Positions 1-9,424 of a DNA stretch of 15,558 nt are shown here, in pieces. Location of the stretch: positions 12,659 through 28,216 of the forward strand of contig DMQT01000123.1 of assembly GCA_003455595.1 (NCBI GenBank), in the 5' to 3' direction. The stretch comes from Betaproteobacteria bacterium (GTDB taxonomy: Bacteria; Pseudomonadota; Gammaproteobacteria; Burkholderiales; Sulfuriferulaceae). The translations under genes were made by a program, and so were the position numbers. Below the pieces are notes generated by a model. It was given only the letters and a program-made list of their open reading frames with translations, was not told where the DNA came from and made no database searches. Every line of letters begins with the position of its first letter. Within the stretch, counting starts at the first letter, position 1.

Positions 1-2460
1 GTGGCGCCGTCGCAGACGCTGACCGACAAGGAATACCAGATTCTGCGCAACGCTTCGATTGCGGTGTTACGCGAGATTGGCGTTGAAACCGGCGGCTCCA
101 ACGTGCAATTCGGCATCAATCCGGTGGACGGCCGCATGGTGGTGATCGAGATGAATCCGCGCGTGTCGCGCTCTTCGGCGCTGGCGTCCAAAGCTACCGG
201 TTTCCCGATTGCCAAAATCGCCGCCAAGCTGGCGATTGGCTATACCCTGGATGAGTTGAAAAACGATATTACTGGCGGTGCTACGCCGGCGTCGTTCGAG
301 CCCAGTATCGACTACGTCGTCACCAAAATCCCACGTTTCGCATTTGAAAAATTCCCACAGGCCAACGACCGTTTGACCACCCAGATGAAATCGGTGGGCG
401 AGGTGATGGCGATAGGTCGCACCTTCCGCGAATCCTTGCAGAAAGCCCTGCGTGGCCTGGAAACCGGTATGGATGGTCTGAATCCGCTGACCACCGACCG
501 TGATGTGATTGAAAGCGAAATCGGTAACCCCGGCCCAGAGCGTATCTGGTACGTGGCCGACGCGTTCCGCATCGGCATGAGTCTCGACGAGATATTTGCC
601 TTTACTAAAATCGATCCGTGGTTTCTGGTGCAGATTGAAGCGTTGGTGGCGGATGAAAGCGCGCTGCACGGGCGCGAACTGGCAACGCTCGACACCCACG
701 CATTGCGCGGCCTGAAGCGCAATGGTTTTTCAGATCGTCGCCTCGCGCAATTGCTGGGTACGGATCAACACGCCGTGCGTGCACGCCGCTGGGAACTGGG
801 CATCAATCCGGTCTATAAGCGCGTTGATACCTGTGCGGCTGAGTTTGCGACCGACACCGCGTACATGTATTCGACCTACGAGGAAGAATGCGAAGCGCAA
901 CCGAGCAGCCGCAAGAAAATCATGGTGCTGGGTGGTGGGCCAAATCGCATCGGTCAGGGAATTGAATTCGACTATTGTTGCGTGCACGCGGCGCTGGCGA
1001 TGCGCGAAGACGGCTATGAAACCATCATGGTCAACTGTAACCCTGAGACAGTTTCAACCGATTACGACACGTCTGACCGACTCTACTTTGAATCGCTTAC
1101 GCTGGAAGACGTGCTTGAAATCGTGCGCATCGAGCAACCCACCGGCGTCATTGTGCAATACGGCGGCCAAACACCGCTGAAACTGGCACGTGATCTGGAA
1201 GCCTATGGTGCGCCGATCATCGGTACCACGCCGGATATGATCGACTGCGCCGAAGACCGCGAGCGGTTCCAGAAAATGCTGGTAGAGTTGGGCCTGAAAC
1301 AGCCGCCGAATCGGACTGCGCGTTCTGCTGAGGAAGCGATACGCCTGGCGCAAGAAATCGGCTATCCACTGGTGGTGCGACCATCTTACGTGCTGGGCGG
1401 TCGGGCGATGGAAATCGTGCGCGAAGAGGCCGATCTACAACGCTATATGCGTGAGGCAGTAAAGGTTTCGAACGATTCGCCGGTGCTGCTGGATCGTTTC
1501 CTGAACGATGCGATCGAGATCGACGTGGATGCGATTTGCGACGGTCAGCAAGTGCTGATAGGCGGCATCATGGAACACATTGAACAAGCCGGTGTGCATT
1601 CCGGCGATTCGGCGTGTTCGCTGCCGCCGTATAGTTTGTCGGCTGACATTCAGGATGAAATTCGGCGTCAAACCGTGGCCATGGCGCATGCGCTGAATGT
1701 GGTGGGGCTGATGAATGTACAGTTCGCGTTGCAGGGCGACACAGTGTATGTGCTGGAGGTGAATCCACGCGCGTCACGTACCGTGCCATTTGTATCCAAG
1801 GCCACCGGCATCCAGCTCGCCAAAGTAGCGGCTCGTTGCATGGCAGGACGCACCCTTGCTGATCAAGGGCTTGAAAAAGAGGTAGTGCCTCCTTATTTTT
1901 CGGTGAAGGAAGCGGTGTTTCCGTTTGCCAAATTCCAGGGTGTAGATACGTTGCTCGGACCGGAAATGAAATCCACCGGTGAGGTGATGGGGGTCGGCGA
2001 AAGTTTCGGCGAGGCCTTCGTCAAATCGCAGCTGGCGGCAGGTGTGAAGCTACCCAAGGGCGGTCAGGCCTTCATCAGCGTACGCAATGCCGACAAGCAG
2101 AAAATCGTGGAAATTGGTGCGCAACTGGTGGGGCTTGGCTTTACGCTGCTGGCAACGCGTGGAACGGCAGCAGCGCTGCAAGCGGGTGGGCTGGTCGTGA
2201 CGGTAGTAAATAAAGTTGCTGAAGGGCGGCCACACATTGTTGACATGATTAAAAACAATGAGATCAGCCTCATTGTTAACGTAGTAGATGATAAGCGTGC
2301 AGTGCGTGATTCGGTCGAGATTCGGCGCGCCGCCTTGGCGCAGCGGGTAACGTATTACACCACGCTGGCGGGTGCCAAGGCTGCGTGCATCGGGATGCAG
2401 GCAGTTGGCGCATTGCAAGTCTACGATTTACAAGGATTACATAAGCAGTTACCTGCTTGA
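1..2460 (+). CDS. carB: Carbamoyl-phosphate synthase large subunit, C-terminal 819 residues (5' end outside window)
   Basis: CarB makes carbamoyl phosphate from bicarbonate, ammonia supplied by CarA, and two ATP, feeding pyrimidine and arginine synthesis in the cytoplasm. The visible part starts near residue 250 of the E. coli protein, so the GTG at base 1 is an internal valine codon and not a start. The metal ligands of the first ATP-grasp domain are visible as Q36, E50 and N52 of the fragment (E. coli Q285, E299, N301). An oligomerisation domain follows at about 154-300. The second ATP-grasp domain covers about 300-685, with [15 protein letters not shown] near its start and [12 protein letters not shown] near its end. 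The C-terminal MGS-like allosteric domain runs from about 686 to 819. Implied full length is about 1068 residues, close to the usual 1073. greA follows 13 nt downstream, probably in the same transcript. Confidence 0.98.
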   Translation: MAPSQTLTDKEYQILRNASIAVLREIGVETGGSNVQFGINPVDGRMVVIEMNPRVSRSSALASKATGFPIAKIAAKLAIGYTLDELKNDITGGATPASFEPSIDYVVTKIPRFAFEKFPQANDRLTTQMKSVGEVMAIGRTFRESLQKALRGLETGMDGLNPLTTDRDVIESEIGNPGPERIWYVADAFRIGMSLDEIFAFTKIDPWFLVQIEALVADESALHGRELATLDTHALRGLKRNGFSDRRLAQLLGTDQHAVRARRWELGINPVYKRVDTCAAEFATDTAYMYSTYEEECEAQPSSRKKIMVLGGGPNRIGQGIEFDYCCVHAALAMREDGYETIMVNCNPETVSTDYDTSDRLYFESLTLEDVLEIVRIEQPTGVIVQYGGQTPLKLARDLEAYGAPIIGTTPDMIDCAEDRERFQKMLVELGLKQPPNRTARSAEEAIRLAQEIGYPLVVRPSYVLGGRAMEIVREEADLQRYMREAVKVSNDSPVLLDRFLNDAIEIDVDAICDGQQVLIGGIMEHIEQAGVHSGDSACSLPPYSLSADIQDEIRRQTVAMAHALNVVGLMNVQFALQGDTVYVLEVNPRASRTVPFVSKATGIQLAKVAARCMAGRTLADQGLEKEVVPPYFSVKEAVFPFAKFQGVDTLLGPEMKSTGEVMGVGESFGEAFVKSQLAAGVKLPKGGQAFISVRNADKQKIVEIGAQLVGLGFTLLATRGTAAALQAGGLVVTVVNKVAEGRPHIVDMIKNNEISLIVNVVDDKRAVRDSVEIRRAALAQRVTYYTTLAGAKAACIGMQAVGALQVYDLQGLHKQLPA

Positions 2461-2473
2461 TAAGGAATACAGT

Positions 2474-2959
2474 ATGAATGTCATGACTAAAACGCCGTTG
2501 ACAGTCAAAGGTGCAGAAATGCTGCGCCAGGAACTGCAACGTTTGAAATCGGTGGAACGTCCGTCGGTCATTACCGCTATAGCGGAGGCGCGTGCGCAAG
2601 GCGATCTGTCGGAAAATGCCGAGTACGATGCAGCCAAGGAGAAGCAGGGCTTTATCGAAGGGCGCATCGCGGATCTGGAAGGCAAGTTGTCGACCGCGCA
2701 GATTATCGACCCGAAAGAAGTCGATGCCGATGGCCGTATCGTGTTTGGCGCCACGGTGGTGCTGGAAGACCTGGAAAGCGGCGCAACCGTCACCTACCAG
2801 ATCGTGGGTGACGACGAAGCGGACATCAAGCTGTCAAAAATTTCTATCAGCTCGCCCATTGCGCGAGCGCTGATTGGCAAGCACGTGGGGGATACAGCCG
2901 ACGTGCAGGCACCGGGTGGCGTACGTCAGTACGAAGTCCTGGACGTGAATTACTTGTGA
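2474..2959 (+). CDS. greA: Transcription elongation factor GreA
   Basis: GreA binds the secondary channel of RNA polymerase and stimulates cleavage of backtracked transcripts. The 161-residue protein has the N-terminal coiled coil (about 1-80) carrying the acidic tip GDLSENAEY, with D44 and E47 matching the catalytic D41 and E44 of E. coli. The C-terminal FKBP-like domain contains IVGDDEAD and [10 protein letters not shown]. The reading frame is open upstream into carB. The ATG at 2474 was chosen because AAGGA (2462-2466) lies 7 nt before it. A second ATG at 2483 would give exactly 158 residues, the E. coli length, but sits 16 nt from that site. The gene lies 13 nt after carB and overlaps the next gene by 4 nt. 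Confidence 0.97.
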   Translation: MNVMTKTPLTVKGAEMLRQELQRLKSVERPSVITAIAEARAQGDLSENAEYDAAKEKQGFIEGRIADLEGKLSTAQIIDPKEVDADGRIVFGATVVLEDLESGATVTYQIVGDDEADIKLSKISISSPIARALIGKHVGDTADVQAPGGVRQYEVLDVNYL

Positions 2960-3411
2960 AAAACCTGTCGCAGTACCTCGCGCGAATTGCAGTCACGCTT
3001 TGGGTAGGGGGTATCTGGGCGATAGGTTATATTGCGGCGCCAGTATTGTTCGGTAGTTTGAGTGACAAACAGCTGGCGGGCAATCTGGCGGGCAACATGT
3101 TCAGCGTGATGGCCTACGTCGGGATAGTGTGTGGGCTGTATCTGGTGTTTCAACGACTGGCTTCGGTTGGTGGTGTGGTCTTCAAACAGGCATTTTTCTG
3201 GGCGGCGCTGGTGATGCTGTTGCTCACGCTGGCAGGCCATTTTGGTATTCAGCCCATCATGGAAAGTCTTAAGCAGCAGGCGATGCCGAAAGCGGTGATG
3301 GAAAGCATCTTCCATGACCGTTTTGCACGCTGGCATGGAATTTCGAGTATTGTCTACCTGATCGAAAGCCTGCTCGGACTGGTGCTGGTATTCAAGCAGG
3401 CCAACAAGTAA
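2956..3411 (+). CDS. DUF4149-type small integral membrane protein
   Basis: This is a 151-residue hydrophobic protein of unknown function resembling the DUF4149 family often found after greA in betaproteobacteria (family assignment from memory). Four likely membrane helices are seen at about residues 8-30, 49-66, 77-97 and 128-148. The first carries [18 protein letters not shown]. Before the last helix is a conserved-looking [13 protein letters not shown] stretch. The start is the GTG at 2956, giving a GTGA overlap with the greA stop. There is no good separate ribosome-binding site, so translation is probably coupled to greA. The gene ends one base from the end of yhbY on the other strand. No catalytic motif is evident and I do not assign a role. 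Confidence 0.85.
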   Translation: MKNLSQYLARIAVTLWVGGIWAIGYIAAPVLFGSLSDKQLAGNLAGNMFSVMAYVGIVCGLYLVFQRLASVGGVVFKQAFFWAALVMLLLTLAGHFGIQPIMESLKQQAMPKAVMESIFHDRFARWHGISSIVYLIESLLGLVLVFKQANK

Positions 3412-3412
3412 T

Positions 3413-3709
3413 TTATTTGGGTAAAACCAGTTTGGGTTTGGCTGCCGCGCGATAGATCAGCAGCAACTTGCCGATATGCTGCACCGGCGCTGCGCCCAAG
3501 TCGGTGCAGATTTTTTCCATGATGGCGATACGCTGTTCACGATCATCACCAAACACCCTGACCTTGATGAGCTCGTGACTTTTCAGGTTAATATCCACTT
3601 CGCGCATCACGGCATCCGACAGCCCGGCATCGCCGATCATGACGACGGGGTGCAGATGGTGGGCTTGTCCACGCAGGTAGCGACGCTGCAAAGCATTCAG
3701 AGAGATCAT
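3413..3709 (-). CDS. yhbY: YhbY-family ribosome assembly RNA-binding protein (CRM domain)
   Basis: The 98-residue protein consists of a single CRS1-YhbY (CRM) domain. In E. coli YhbY associates with pre-50S ribosomal particles and acts in large-subunit maturation. The KH-like GxxG loop is visible as GDAG at residues 26-29, after HHLHPVVMI. The family features HELIKVRV and VQHIGKLLLIYR follow. The length matches E. coli (97). The start codon at 3709 has AAGGA (complement of 3717-3721) 7 nt upstream. It is transcribed divergently from rlmE, another 50S maturation gene, across only 34 bp. A TAAAAT -10-like hexamer on the reverse strand (3739-3734) lies in that gap, but I find no convincing -35. 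Confidence 0.95.
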   Translation of the reverse strand: MISLNALQRRYLRGQAHHLHPVVMIGDAGLSDAVMREVDINLKSHELIKVRVFGDDREQRIAIMEKICTDLGAAPVQHIGKLLLIYRAAAKPKLVLPK

Positions 3710-3743
3710 GTGTTATTCCTTAAGCAAACCCCGATTTTAGCCG

Positions 3744-4364
3744 ATGAAGCCCAGTAGAACCAGCAAAGCGTGGATGCGCGAGCATGTGAACGACCCGTAT
3801 GTAAAGCTGGCCAAGCAGTATGGTTACCGCTCGCGTGCGGCTTTCAAGCTGGATGAGATCAATACCCGTGACCATTTGATTCGTGCCGGCATGCTGGTGG
3901 TTGATTTGGGGGCGACACCAGGTGGCTGGTCACAGGTTTCAGCCAAGCTCGGTGCAAAAGTGATTGCACTGGATTTGCTTGAGATGGATTCGATTGTCGG
4001 CGTGAAGTTCATTCAGGGCGATTTTACAGGCGCTGCTGCGCTGGAAGAGCTGAAGCAAGTGCTGGCGGGCAGGCTGCCAGACCTTGTTATTTCAGATATG
4101 GCACCCAATATGAGTGGAGTAACCAGTGTGGATCAGGCGCGAAGCATGCACTTGTGTGAATTGGCGCACGAGTTCGCTCGAGACCATTTGAAACCTGGCG
4201 GTGATTTCTTGGTCAAGACGTTTCAGGGTGAAGGGTTTCAGGAGTATGTAGCTGCCCTGCGCACGGATTTTGACCAGGTGCAGACCCGCAAACCTAAGGC
4301 ATCGCGAGATCGTAGTAGTGAAGTGTATTTGTTAGGTAGGCGATTTCGAGCAAACCTGCCGTGA
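3744..4364 (+). CDS. rlmE: 23S rRNA 2'-O-ribose U2552 methyltransferase RlmE (FtsJ/RrmJ)
   Basis: RlmE methylates the 2'-O of U2552 in the 23S rRNA A-loop using S-adenosylmethionine, a late step of 50S maturation. The 206-residue protein is a Rossmann-fold methyltransferase with SAM motif I at residues 53-61 (VDLGATPGG). The catalytic tetrad appears as K35, D118 (VISDMAPN), K158 (FLVKTFQG) and E193 (RSSEVYLLG), matching E. coli K38, D124, K164 and E199. Motif I has Thr where I recall the family usually having Ala. The ATG at 3744 has no clear Shine-Dalgarno sequence, yet the N-terminus fits the family ([15 protein letters not shown]). It precedes ftsH by 67 nt, the same pairing as in E. coli. 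Confidence 0.97.
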   Translation: MKPSRTSKAWMREHVNDPYVKLAKQYGYRSRAAFKLDEINTRDHLIRAGMLVVDLGATPGGWSQVSAKLGAKVIALDLLEMDSIVGVKFIQGDFTGAAALEELKQVLAGRLPDLVISDMAPNMSGVTSVDQARSMHLCELAHEFARDHLKPGGDFLVKTFQGEGFQEYVAALRTDFDQVQTRKPKASRDRSSEVYLLGRRFRANLP

Positions 4365-4390
4365 CAACAGCCAGAGAATCAGTTTAGAAT
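4361..4390 (+). promoter_or_regulatory. Candidate sigma70 promoter for ftsH
   Basis: GTGACA (4361-4366; 5 of 6 to the -35 consensus) and TAGAAT (4385-4390; 5 of 6 to the -10 consensus) are separated by 18 nt. Transcription would begin near 4397, leaving a leader of about 35 nt before the ftsH start. The -35 overlaps the rlmE stop codon. This would let ftsH be expressed separately from rlmE. It is a match by eye only, and a heat-shock promoter was not recognised. Confidence 0.4.
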
Positions 4391-4431
4391 GAGTTTAAAT
4401 TGTAACTTTTACCAGCTCGAAGGAGCGTCAC

Positions 4432-6327
4432 GTGAATAACATGTTCAAAAACATCGCGATCTGGTTAGTCGTCGCACTTGTGCTGATGACGGTTTTTAAC
4501 CAGTTCAGTACGCACCAGACCGCGCAGTCGCAAGTCGATTACTCGCAGTTCCTGGATGAGGTGAAGCAAGGCCAAGTGGCCAAAGTCACCATTGAAAACC
4601 ACGTGCTTAAAGGCGTCAAGACGGACGGCAAGGCATTTACCTCCTACGCACCGTCAGACCCCTGGATGGTGTCCGACCTATTGAAAAACGGTGTTGTGGT
4701 GCAGGCGAAACCGGAGGAAGAGCCGTCTTTCCTGATGAGTTTGTTCGTGTCATGGTTCCCAATGTTGCTGCTGATTGGTGTGTGGATATTCTTCATGCGC
4801 CAGATGCAGGGCGGTGGCAAGGGCGGCGCGTTCTCGTTCGGCAAGAGCAAGGCGCGTTTACTGGATGAATCCACCAACCAGATCACGTTTGCCGATGTGG
4901 CGGGGTGCGACGAGGCCAAGGAAGAAGTGTCCGAACTTGTCGAGTTTCTGCGTGACCCGTCCAAATTCCAGAAGCTGGGCGGACGCATTCCACGTGGCGT
5001 CTTGTTGGTAGGCAGCCCGGGTACGGGTAAAACCTTGCTGGCCAAAGCCATCGCCGGTGAGGCCAAAGTGCCTTTCTTCAGTATTTCCGGTTCTGACTTC
5101 GTTGAGATGTTTGTCGGTGTGGGCGCGGCACGTGTACGCGATATGTTCGAGCAAGCCAAAAAACACGCGCCCTGCATTATCTTTATCGATGAAATCGATG
5201 CGGTAGGTCGTCAGCGCGGCGCCGGCATGGGTGGTGGCAACGATGAGCGTGAGCAGACCTTGAACCAGTTGCTGGTAGAAATGGACGGCTTTGAAGGTTC
5301 GGCTGGCGTGATCGTGATCGCAGCCACTAACCGCCCTGACGTGCTTGACCCTGCTTTGCTACGTCCCGGTCGTTTCGACCGTCAGGTGGTGGTGCCATTG
5401 CCGGATATTCGCGGTCGCGAGCAAATTTTGTTGGTGCACATGCGTAAAATTCCGATGGCACCGGATGTGCGTGCTGACATCTTGGCACGTGGTACACCTG
5501 GGTTTTCGGGCGCGGACTTGGCCAACCTGGTGAACGAAGCGGCGTTGTTTGCTGCGCGCGGCAACAAGCGTCTGGTCGACATGGATGATTTTGAGCATGC
5601 CAAAGACAAAATCATGATGGGCGCTGAGCGTAAAAACATGGTGATGCCTGAAGAAGAACGGCGCAACACGGCCTACCATGAAGCCGGTCATGCGGTGGTG
5701 GCGTACAGCCTCGATAAAACAGACCCTGTTCACAAAGTAACCATCATCCCGCGTGGGCGGGCCTTGGGTCTGACCATGCAATTGCCGACAGAGGACCGTT
5801 ACAGCATGGATCGTGAGCAATTGCTGCAAAATATTTCGGTACTGTTCGGCGGCCGTGTCGCTGAGGAGGTGTTCATGAAACACATGACCACCGGTGCATC
5901 CAACGACTTTGAGCGCGCAACGGAAATGGCGCGGCGCATGGTTACGCAGTGGGGCATGTCGGATGCCTTGGGTCCGATGGTTTATGGTGAAAACGAAGGT
6001 GAGGTTTTCCTGGGACGCAGCGTGACCACGCACAAGACCGTGTCCGAAGCGACCATGCAAAAAGTGGACTTGGAAATCCGGCGCATCATTGACGAGCAAT
6101 ATGCCATCGCACGCAAGATTCTTGAGGATGCGCGCGACAAGGTTGAGCTTATGGCGCACACCTTGCTGGACTGGGAAACCATTGATGCCGATCAGATCAA
6201 AGACATCATGACAGGTCAGCCACCGCGGCCACCAAAACCATCACCTAATATACCAAGCAGCCCACCCCAGGGTGGTGCGCCTACTGTTACTCCGACGGCG
6301 ACTACAACACCTGCGCAGGAAGTCTGA
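4432..6327 (+). CDS. ftsH: ATP-dependent zinc metalloprotease FtsH
   Basis: FtsH is the hexameric inner-membrane AAA+ protease that degrades misassembled membrane proteins and regulators such as LpxC. The 631-residue protein has a membrane helix at about residues 6-22, a periplasmic domain, and a second helix at about 102-122. The AAA module shows Walker A GSPGTGKT (194-201), the pore FVG (227-229), Walker B IIFIDE with D253 and E254, and arginine fingers R311 and R314. The protease domain has zinc motif HEAGH (416-420) and third ligand D492. The Walker A second position is Ser where Pro is usual. A Pro/Thr-rich tail of about 35 residues closes the protein. The start is GTG at 4432 with AGGAG 6 nt upstream; an in-frame ATG lies at 4441. 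Confidence 0.98.
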   Translation: MNNMFKNIAIWLVVALVLMTVFNQFSTHQTAQSQVDYSQFLDEVKQGQVAKVTIENHVLKGVKTDGKAFTSYAPSDPWMVSDLLKNGVVVQAKPEEEPSFLMSLFVSWFPMLLLIGVWIFFMRQMQGGGKGGAFSFGKSKARLLDESTNQITFADVAGCDEAKEEVSELVEFLRDPSKFQKLGGRIPRGVLLVGSPGTGKTLLAKAIAGEAKVPFFSISGSDFVEMFVGVGAARVRDMFEQAKKHAPCIIFIDEIDAVGRQRGAGMGGGNDEREQTLNQLLVEMDGFEGSAGVIVIAATNRPDVLDPALLRPGRFDRQVVVPLPDIRGREQILLVHMRKIPMAPDVRADILARGTPGFSGADLANLVNEAALFAARGNKRLVDMDDFEHAKDKIMMGAERKNMVMPEEERRNTAYHEAGHAVVAYSLDKTDPVHKVTIIPRGRALGLTMQLPTEDRYSMDREQLLQNISVLFGGRVAEEVFMKHMTTGASNDFERATEMARRMVTQWGMSDALGPMVYGENEGEVFLGRSVTTHKTVSEATMQKVDLEIRRIIDEQYAIARKILEDARDKVELMAHTLLDWETIDADQIKDIMTGQPPRPPKPSPNIPSSPPQGGAPTVTPTATTTPAQEV

Positions 6328-6350
6328 GAAGCGCTTCATCCTAAAATCAG

Positions 6351-6375
6351 CCAGGGACTAGTCCCTGGTTTTTTT
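6351..6375 (+). terminator. Intrinsic terminator between ftsH and folP
   Basis: A perfect 18-bp palindrome, CCAGGGACTAGTCCCTGG (6351-6368), folds into a 7-bp GC-rich stem with a CTAG loop and runs directly into seven T residues (6369-6375). It lies 24 nt after the ftsH stop and ends 11 nt before the folP start. It should end most ftsH transcripts, so folP-glmM depends on read-through or on a separate start nearby. Confidence 0.85.
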
Positions 6376-6386
6376 ATTTCGCCTAT

Positions 6387-7217
6387 ATGATCCTTCACTG
6401 CTGCGACATTCAGCTCAACCTCACGCAAGCGCGCATCATGGGCATCGTTAATGTCACGCCTGATTCGTTCTCGGATGGTGGGCAGTATTCGGGTACCGCT
6501 AATGCTGTGCGTCATGCGTTTGAATTAATCAAACAGGGTGCTGATGTAATTGATATTGGGGGCGAATCTACCCGTCCGGGCGCTGCCGACGTGCCTGTGC
6601 AGCAAGAGCTGGAACGCGTTATACCTGTCATTCAGAAACTGCGTGGTTGCGGTGCTGTTATTTCTGTTGATACCCGTAAACCCGAGGTCATGCTTGCTGC
6701 CATTGCCGAAGGGGCACACATGATCAACGATATTAATGCGCTGCAGGCCGAGGGGGCATTGGCGATACTGGCACAAAGTGATGTGGCGGTGTGCCTGATG
6801 CACAAACAGGGGTTACCAGCTACCATGCAGCAGGCACCAGCCTATGTTGATGTCGTCAGAGAGGTGCAAGACTTTCTGACAGTGCGTATGGCCGCGGCCA
6901 CTGGGTTCGGCGTGGCTCGCAATCGCATCGTACTTGATCCGGGTTTTGGATTTGGCAAATCGTTGCAGCATAATCTTAAACTTTTACATCATCTCGACCG
7001 TTTTACTGAATTGGGCGTCCCGATATTAGCGGGGCTGTCACGTAAGTCCATGCTGGGGCAGTTGACTGGTCGTGCAGTAGATGAGCGCGATTTTGCAGGT
7101 GGCGCTGCACTCGTGATAGCAGTACTGAAAGGCGCGCGTATGTTACGTGTACATAATGTAGCTGCGTGTGCGGATGCGTTAAAAATAATACAGGCTGTGG
7201 AGGCTTCTGATGAGTAG
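6387..7217 (+). CDS. folP: Dihydropteroate synthase
   Basis: FolP condenses 6-hydroxymethyl-dihydropterin diphosphate with p-aminobenzoate to form dihydropteroate in folate synthesis; it is the sulfonamide target. The 276-residue TIM barrel shows all the family signatures: [11 protein letters not shown] (22-32), [35 protein letters not shown] with R219 and K220, and RVHNV with R254 and H256. The length is normal. The ATG at 6387 gives the usual N-terminus with the first strand before MGIVNVTP. However, there is no Shine-Dalgarno sequence between the terminator T-run and the start. An internal ATG at 6438 would remove the first strand. The 3' end overlaps glmM by 8 nt, the same pairing as in E. 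coli. Confidence 0.97.
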   Translation: MILHCCDIQLNLTQARIMGIVNVTPDSFSDGGQYSGTANAVRHAFELIKQGADVIDIGGESTRPGAADVPVQQELERVIPVIQKLRGCGAVISVDTRKPEVMLAAIAEGAHMINDINALQAEGALAILAQSDVAVCLMHKQGLPATMQQAPAYVDVVREVQDFLTVRMAAATGFGVARNRIVLDPGFGFGKSLQHNLKLLHHLDRFTELGVPILAGLSRKSMLGQLTGRAVDERDFAGGAALVIAVLKGARMLRVHNVAACADALKIIQAVEASDE

Positions 7218-8565
7218 AAAGTATTTTGGCACCGATGGGGTGCGTGGTCGGGTTGGGGAAAGTCCAATTACACCTGAGTTCGTAATGCGTCTGGGCTATG
7301 CCGCAGGCAAGGTGTTGGCGTCAGATACTACGGGTTTGCCGCAAGGGGAAAACCCGGTGGTGTTGATCGGTAAAGACACACGAATTTCAGGTTACATGCT
7401 CGAAGCGGCACTGCAGGCTGGCTTGTGCGCAGCGGGCGTGGATGTAAGGCTGGTAGGGCCGATGCCGACCCCCGCTGTGGCTTACCTGACTCGCGCCTTG
7501 CGCTTACAAGCAGGTGTGGTGATTTCGGCCTCGCACAATCCGTTTGAGGATAATGGCATAAAATTTTTCTCGGCGACTGGTGCAAAATTGCCTGACCAAA
7601 CCGAATTGGCGATAGAAGCTTTACTCGATGAGCCGATGCAAACCATGCCATCCAAGCGCTTGGGCCGGGTCAAGCGGATGGATGATGCGGCGGCACGCTA
7701 TATCGAGTTCTGCAAAAGCACCTTTCCATTTGAATGTGATTTGCGCGGCCTGCGCATCGTGCTGGATTGTGCGCACGGCGCCACCTACCACGTTGCGCCA
7801 CATGTGTTGCATGAGCTGGGTGCCGAGGTTATTCCGATTGGGAATCATCCGGATGGCTTGAACATCAATCGTGAATGCGGCGCTACGCATACGGCTACCA
7901 TGAGTGCTGCCGTACGCCGCCATCGCGCCGATTTTGGCATTGCGCTGGATGGCGATGGCGACCGCCTGATGATGGCGGACGCCGACGGTACGGTGTTTGA
8001 TGGGGATCAGCTGGTCTACGCCATTGCCAAGCATCGTTCAGAGAGCGGTTATATGAAAGGCGGGGTGGTTGGCACGCTGATGACCAATCTTGGTATGGAG
8101 CATGCGCTCGGGCGTTTGAATATCCCGTTTGCGCGCGCCAAGGTGGGTGACCGCTATGTGCTCGAATTATTGCAGCAAAACGGTTGGCAGCTTGGCGGCG
8201 AAACTTCAGGCCATGTTTTATGCCTGGACAAGCACACGACGGGCGATGGCATCATTTCCGCGTTACAGGTGCTTCATGCAATGCGTGATAGCCGCTCTTC
8301 TCTTGCCGAATACACGCGCGATCTGACCTTGTATCCGCAGGTGCTATTGAACGTGCGGGTCGTCAAGGGATTTGATTTGTCCGATGGTGCAGTACAAAAA
8401 GCGTGTGGCGAAGCAGAAACTGCATTGGGCAAGGAAGGGCGTATCGTGTTGCGTGCGTCCGGCACAGAGCCGCTGATTCGGGTAATGGTGGAAAGCACCT
8501 GCCCGGAACTGTCCATGCGCCAGGCTGAACATATTGCAGCAGCAGTGCGCCTCGCCGCCCCCTGA
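7210..8565 (+). CDS. glmM: Phosphoglucosamine mutase
   Basis: GlmM converts glucosamine-6-phosphate to glucosamine-1-phosphate, the step before UDP-GlcNAc, feeding peptidoglycan and lipopolysaccharide synthesis. The 451-residue protein is an alpha-D-phosphohexomutase with N-terminal FGTDGVRG, the phosphoserine loop ISASHNP (active serine S108), the magnesium loop DGDGDR (247-252), the sugar-binding GGETSGH (329-335) and the phosphate-binding [10 protein letters not shown] (415-424). The start at 7210 lies inside the folP 3' end and has GGAGG (7199-7203) 6 nt upstream, indicating coupled translation. A strong terminator follows the stop within 10 nt, so folP-glmM is the end of this forward transcription unit. 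Confidence 0.98.
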   Translation: MSRKYFGTDGVRGRVGESPITPEFVMRLGYAAGKVLASDTTGLPQGENPVVLIGKDTRISGYMLEAALQAGLCAAGVDVRLVGPMPTPAVAYLTRALRLQAGVVISASHNPFEDNGIKFFSATGAKLPDQTELAIEALLDEPMQTMPSKRLGRVKRMDDAAARYIEFCKSTFPFECDLRGLRIVLDCAHGATYHVAPHVLHELGAEVIPIGNHPDGLNINRECGATHTATMSAAVRRHRADFGIALDGDGDRLMMADADGTVFDGDQLVYAIAKHRSESGYMKGGVVGTLMTNLGMEHALGRLNIPFARAKVGDRYVLELLQQNGWQLGGETSGHVLCLDKHTTGDGIISALQVLHAMRDSRSSLAEYTRDLTLYPQVLLNVRVVKGFDLSDGAVQKACGEAETALGKEGRIVLRASGTEPLIRVMVESTCPELSMRQAEHIAAAVRLAAP

Positions 8566-8573
8566 TGTAGGTA

Positions 8574-8621
8574 TGCAAGCCAATAAAAAAGCCGCATGAG
8601 CGGCTTTTTTATTGGCTTGCA
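8574..8621. terminator. Bidirectional intrinsic terminator between convergent glmM and pstB
   Basis: A perfect inverted repeat has 22-bp arms (8574-8595 and 8600-8621) around a 4-nt loop, ATGA on the forward strand. The stem core is GCCGC/GCGGC. It is followed on each strand by six T residues, which pair with six A residues on the other side. The forward copy ends glmM transcripts and the reverse copy ends pstB transcripts, 6 nt past the pstB stop. Confidence 0.92.
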
Positions 8622-8627
8622 GTCAGC

Positions 8628-9401
8628 TCAGCCAAATTTTCCGGTAATGTAATCTTCGGTCGCTTTTTGCTTGGGGTTGGTAAATACCAGATCAGTTTTA
8701 CCAAATTCAATCATTTCGCCCAGATACATGTAGGCAGTGAAATCCGATACGCGCGCTGCCTGTTGCATGTTGTGGGTAACAATGGCTATGGTGTAATCGG
8801 TCTTTAATTCGTGTACCAGTTCCTCAATGCGGGCTGTGGAGATAGGATCCAGTGCCGAGGCAGGCTCATCCAGCAGTAATACATCAGGTTTAACTGCGAT
8901 GCCGCGAGCGATGCACAGACGCTGCTGCTGGCCCCCTGAGAGACTGTAACCACTTTGGTTGAGTTTGTCTTTGACCTCATTCCATAGCGCAGCTTTTTTG
9001 AGCGCCCATTCTACACGTTCATCCATGGCTGAGCGTTTCATGCTTTCATATAATTTGATGCCGAAAGCAATGTTGTCGTAAATCGACATCGGGAATGGAG
9101 TGGGCTTCTGGAACACCATGCCGACACGTGCACGCAATTTATTCAAATCGGTGCCTTTTTCAAGGATATTGTCCCCATCAAGCAGTATTTCACCCTCTGC
9201 ACGCTGTCCTGGGTAGAGGTCATACATACGGTTCATAGTGCGGAGCAGGGTGGATTTTCCGCAACCGGAAGGCCCGATGAATGCGGTAACCTGACGTTCT
9301 GGAATTTCCAGATTGATGTTTTTCAGTGCCAGCGTTTTGCCATAATAGAAATTCAGGTTGCGCAGGCTGATCTTGGTTGAGTGATCCATGGGTTGGTTCA
9401 T
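8628..9401 (-). CDS. pstB: Phosphate ABC transporter ATP-binding protein PstB
   Basis: PstB hydrolyses ATP on the inner face of the membrane to drive phosphate import through PstC-PstA. The 257-residue protein has Walker A GPSGCGKS (43-50), Q-loop Q98 within [11 protein letters not shown], the ABC signature LSGGQQQR (154-161), Walker B LLLDEP with D178 and E179, and switch histidine H210. The PstB-type text SIYDNIAFG and EDYITG confirms the subfamily. The open frame continues upstream into pstA, but the start at 9401 has GGAAC 6 nt upstream and gives the family length (E. coli 257). The gap from pstA is 23 nt. It is the last gene before the terminator; phoU does not follow. Confidence 0.97.
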   Translation of the reverse strand: MNQPMDHSTKISLRNLNFYYGKTLALKNINLEIPERQVTAFIGPSGCGKSTLLRTMNRMYDLYPGQRAEGEILLDGDNILEKGTDLNKLRARVGMVFQKPTPFPMSIYDNIAFGIKLYESMKRSAMDERVEWALKKAALWNEVKDKLNQSGYSLSGGQQQRLCIARGIAVKPDVLLLDEPASALDPISTARIEELVHELKTDYTIAIVTHNMQQAARVSDFTAYMYLGEMIEFGKTDLVFTNPKQKATEDYITGKFG

Positions 9402-9424
9402 GTATATGTTCCGGTTCTGACAGC

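Noticed and set aside
67..699. Reverse-strand open frame of 210 codons inside carB
   Set aside because: It is antisense to conserved CarB sequence, has no family resemblance, and its composition is that of a complementary-frame artefact.
5359..6159. Long reverse-strand open frame of 266 codons inside ftsH
   Set aside because: It lies wholly antisense to a gene with every FtsH catalytic motif. The translation is rich in His, Arg and Cys with no recognisable domain, as expected of a shadow frame.
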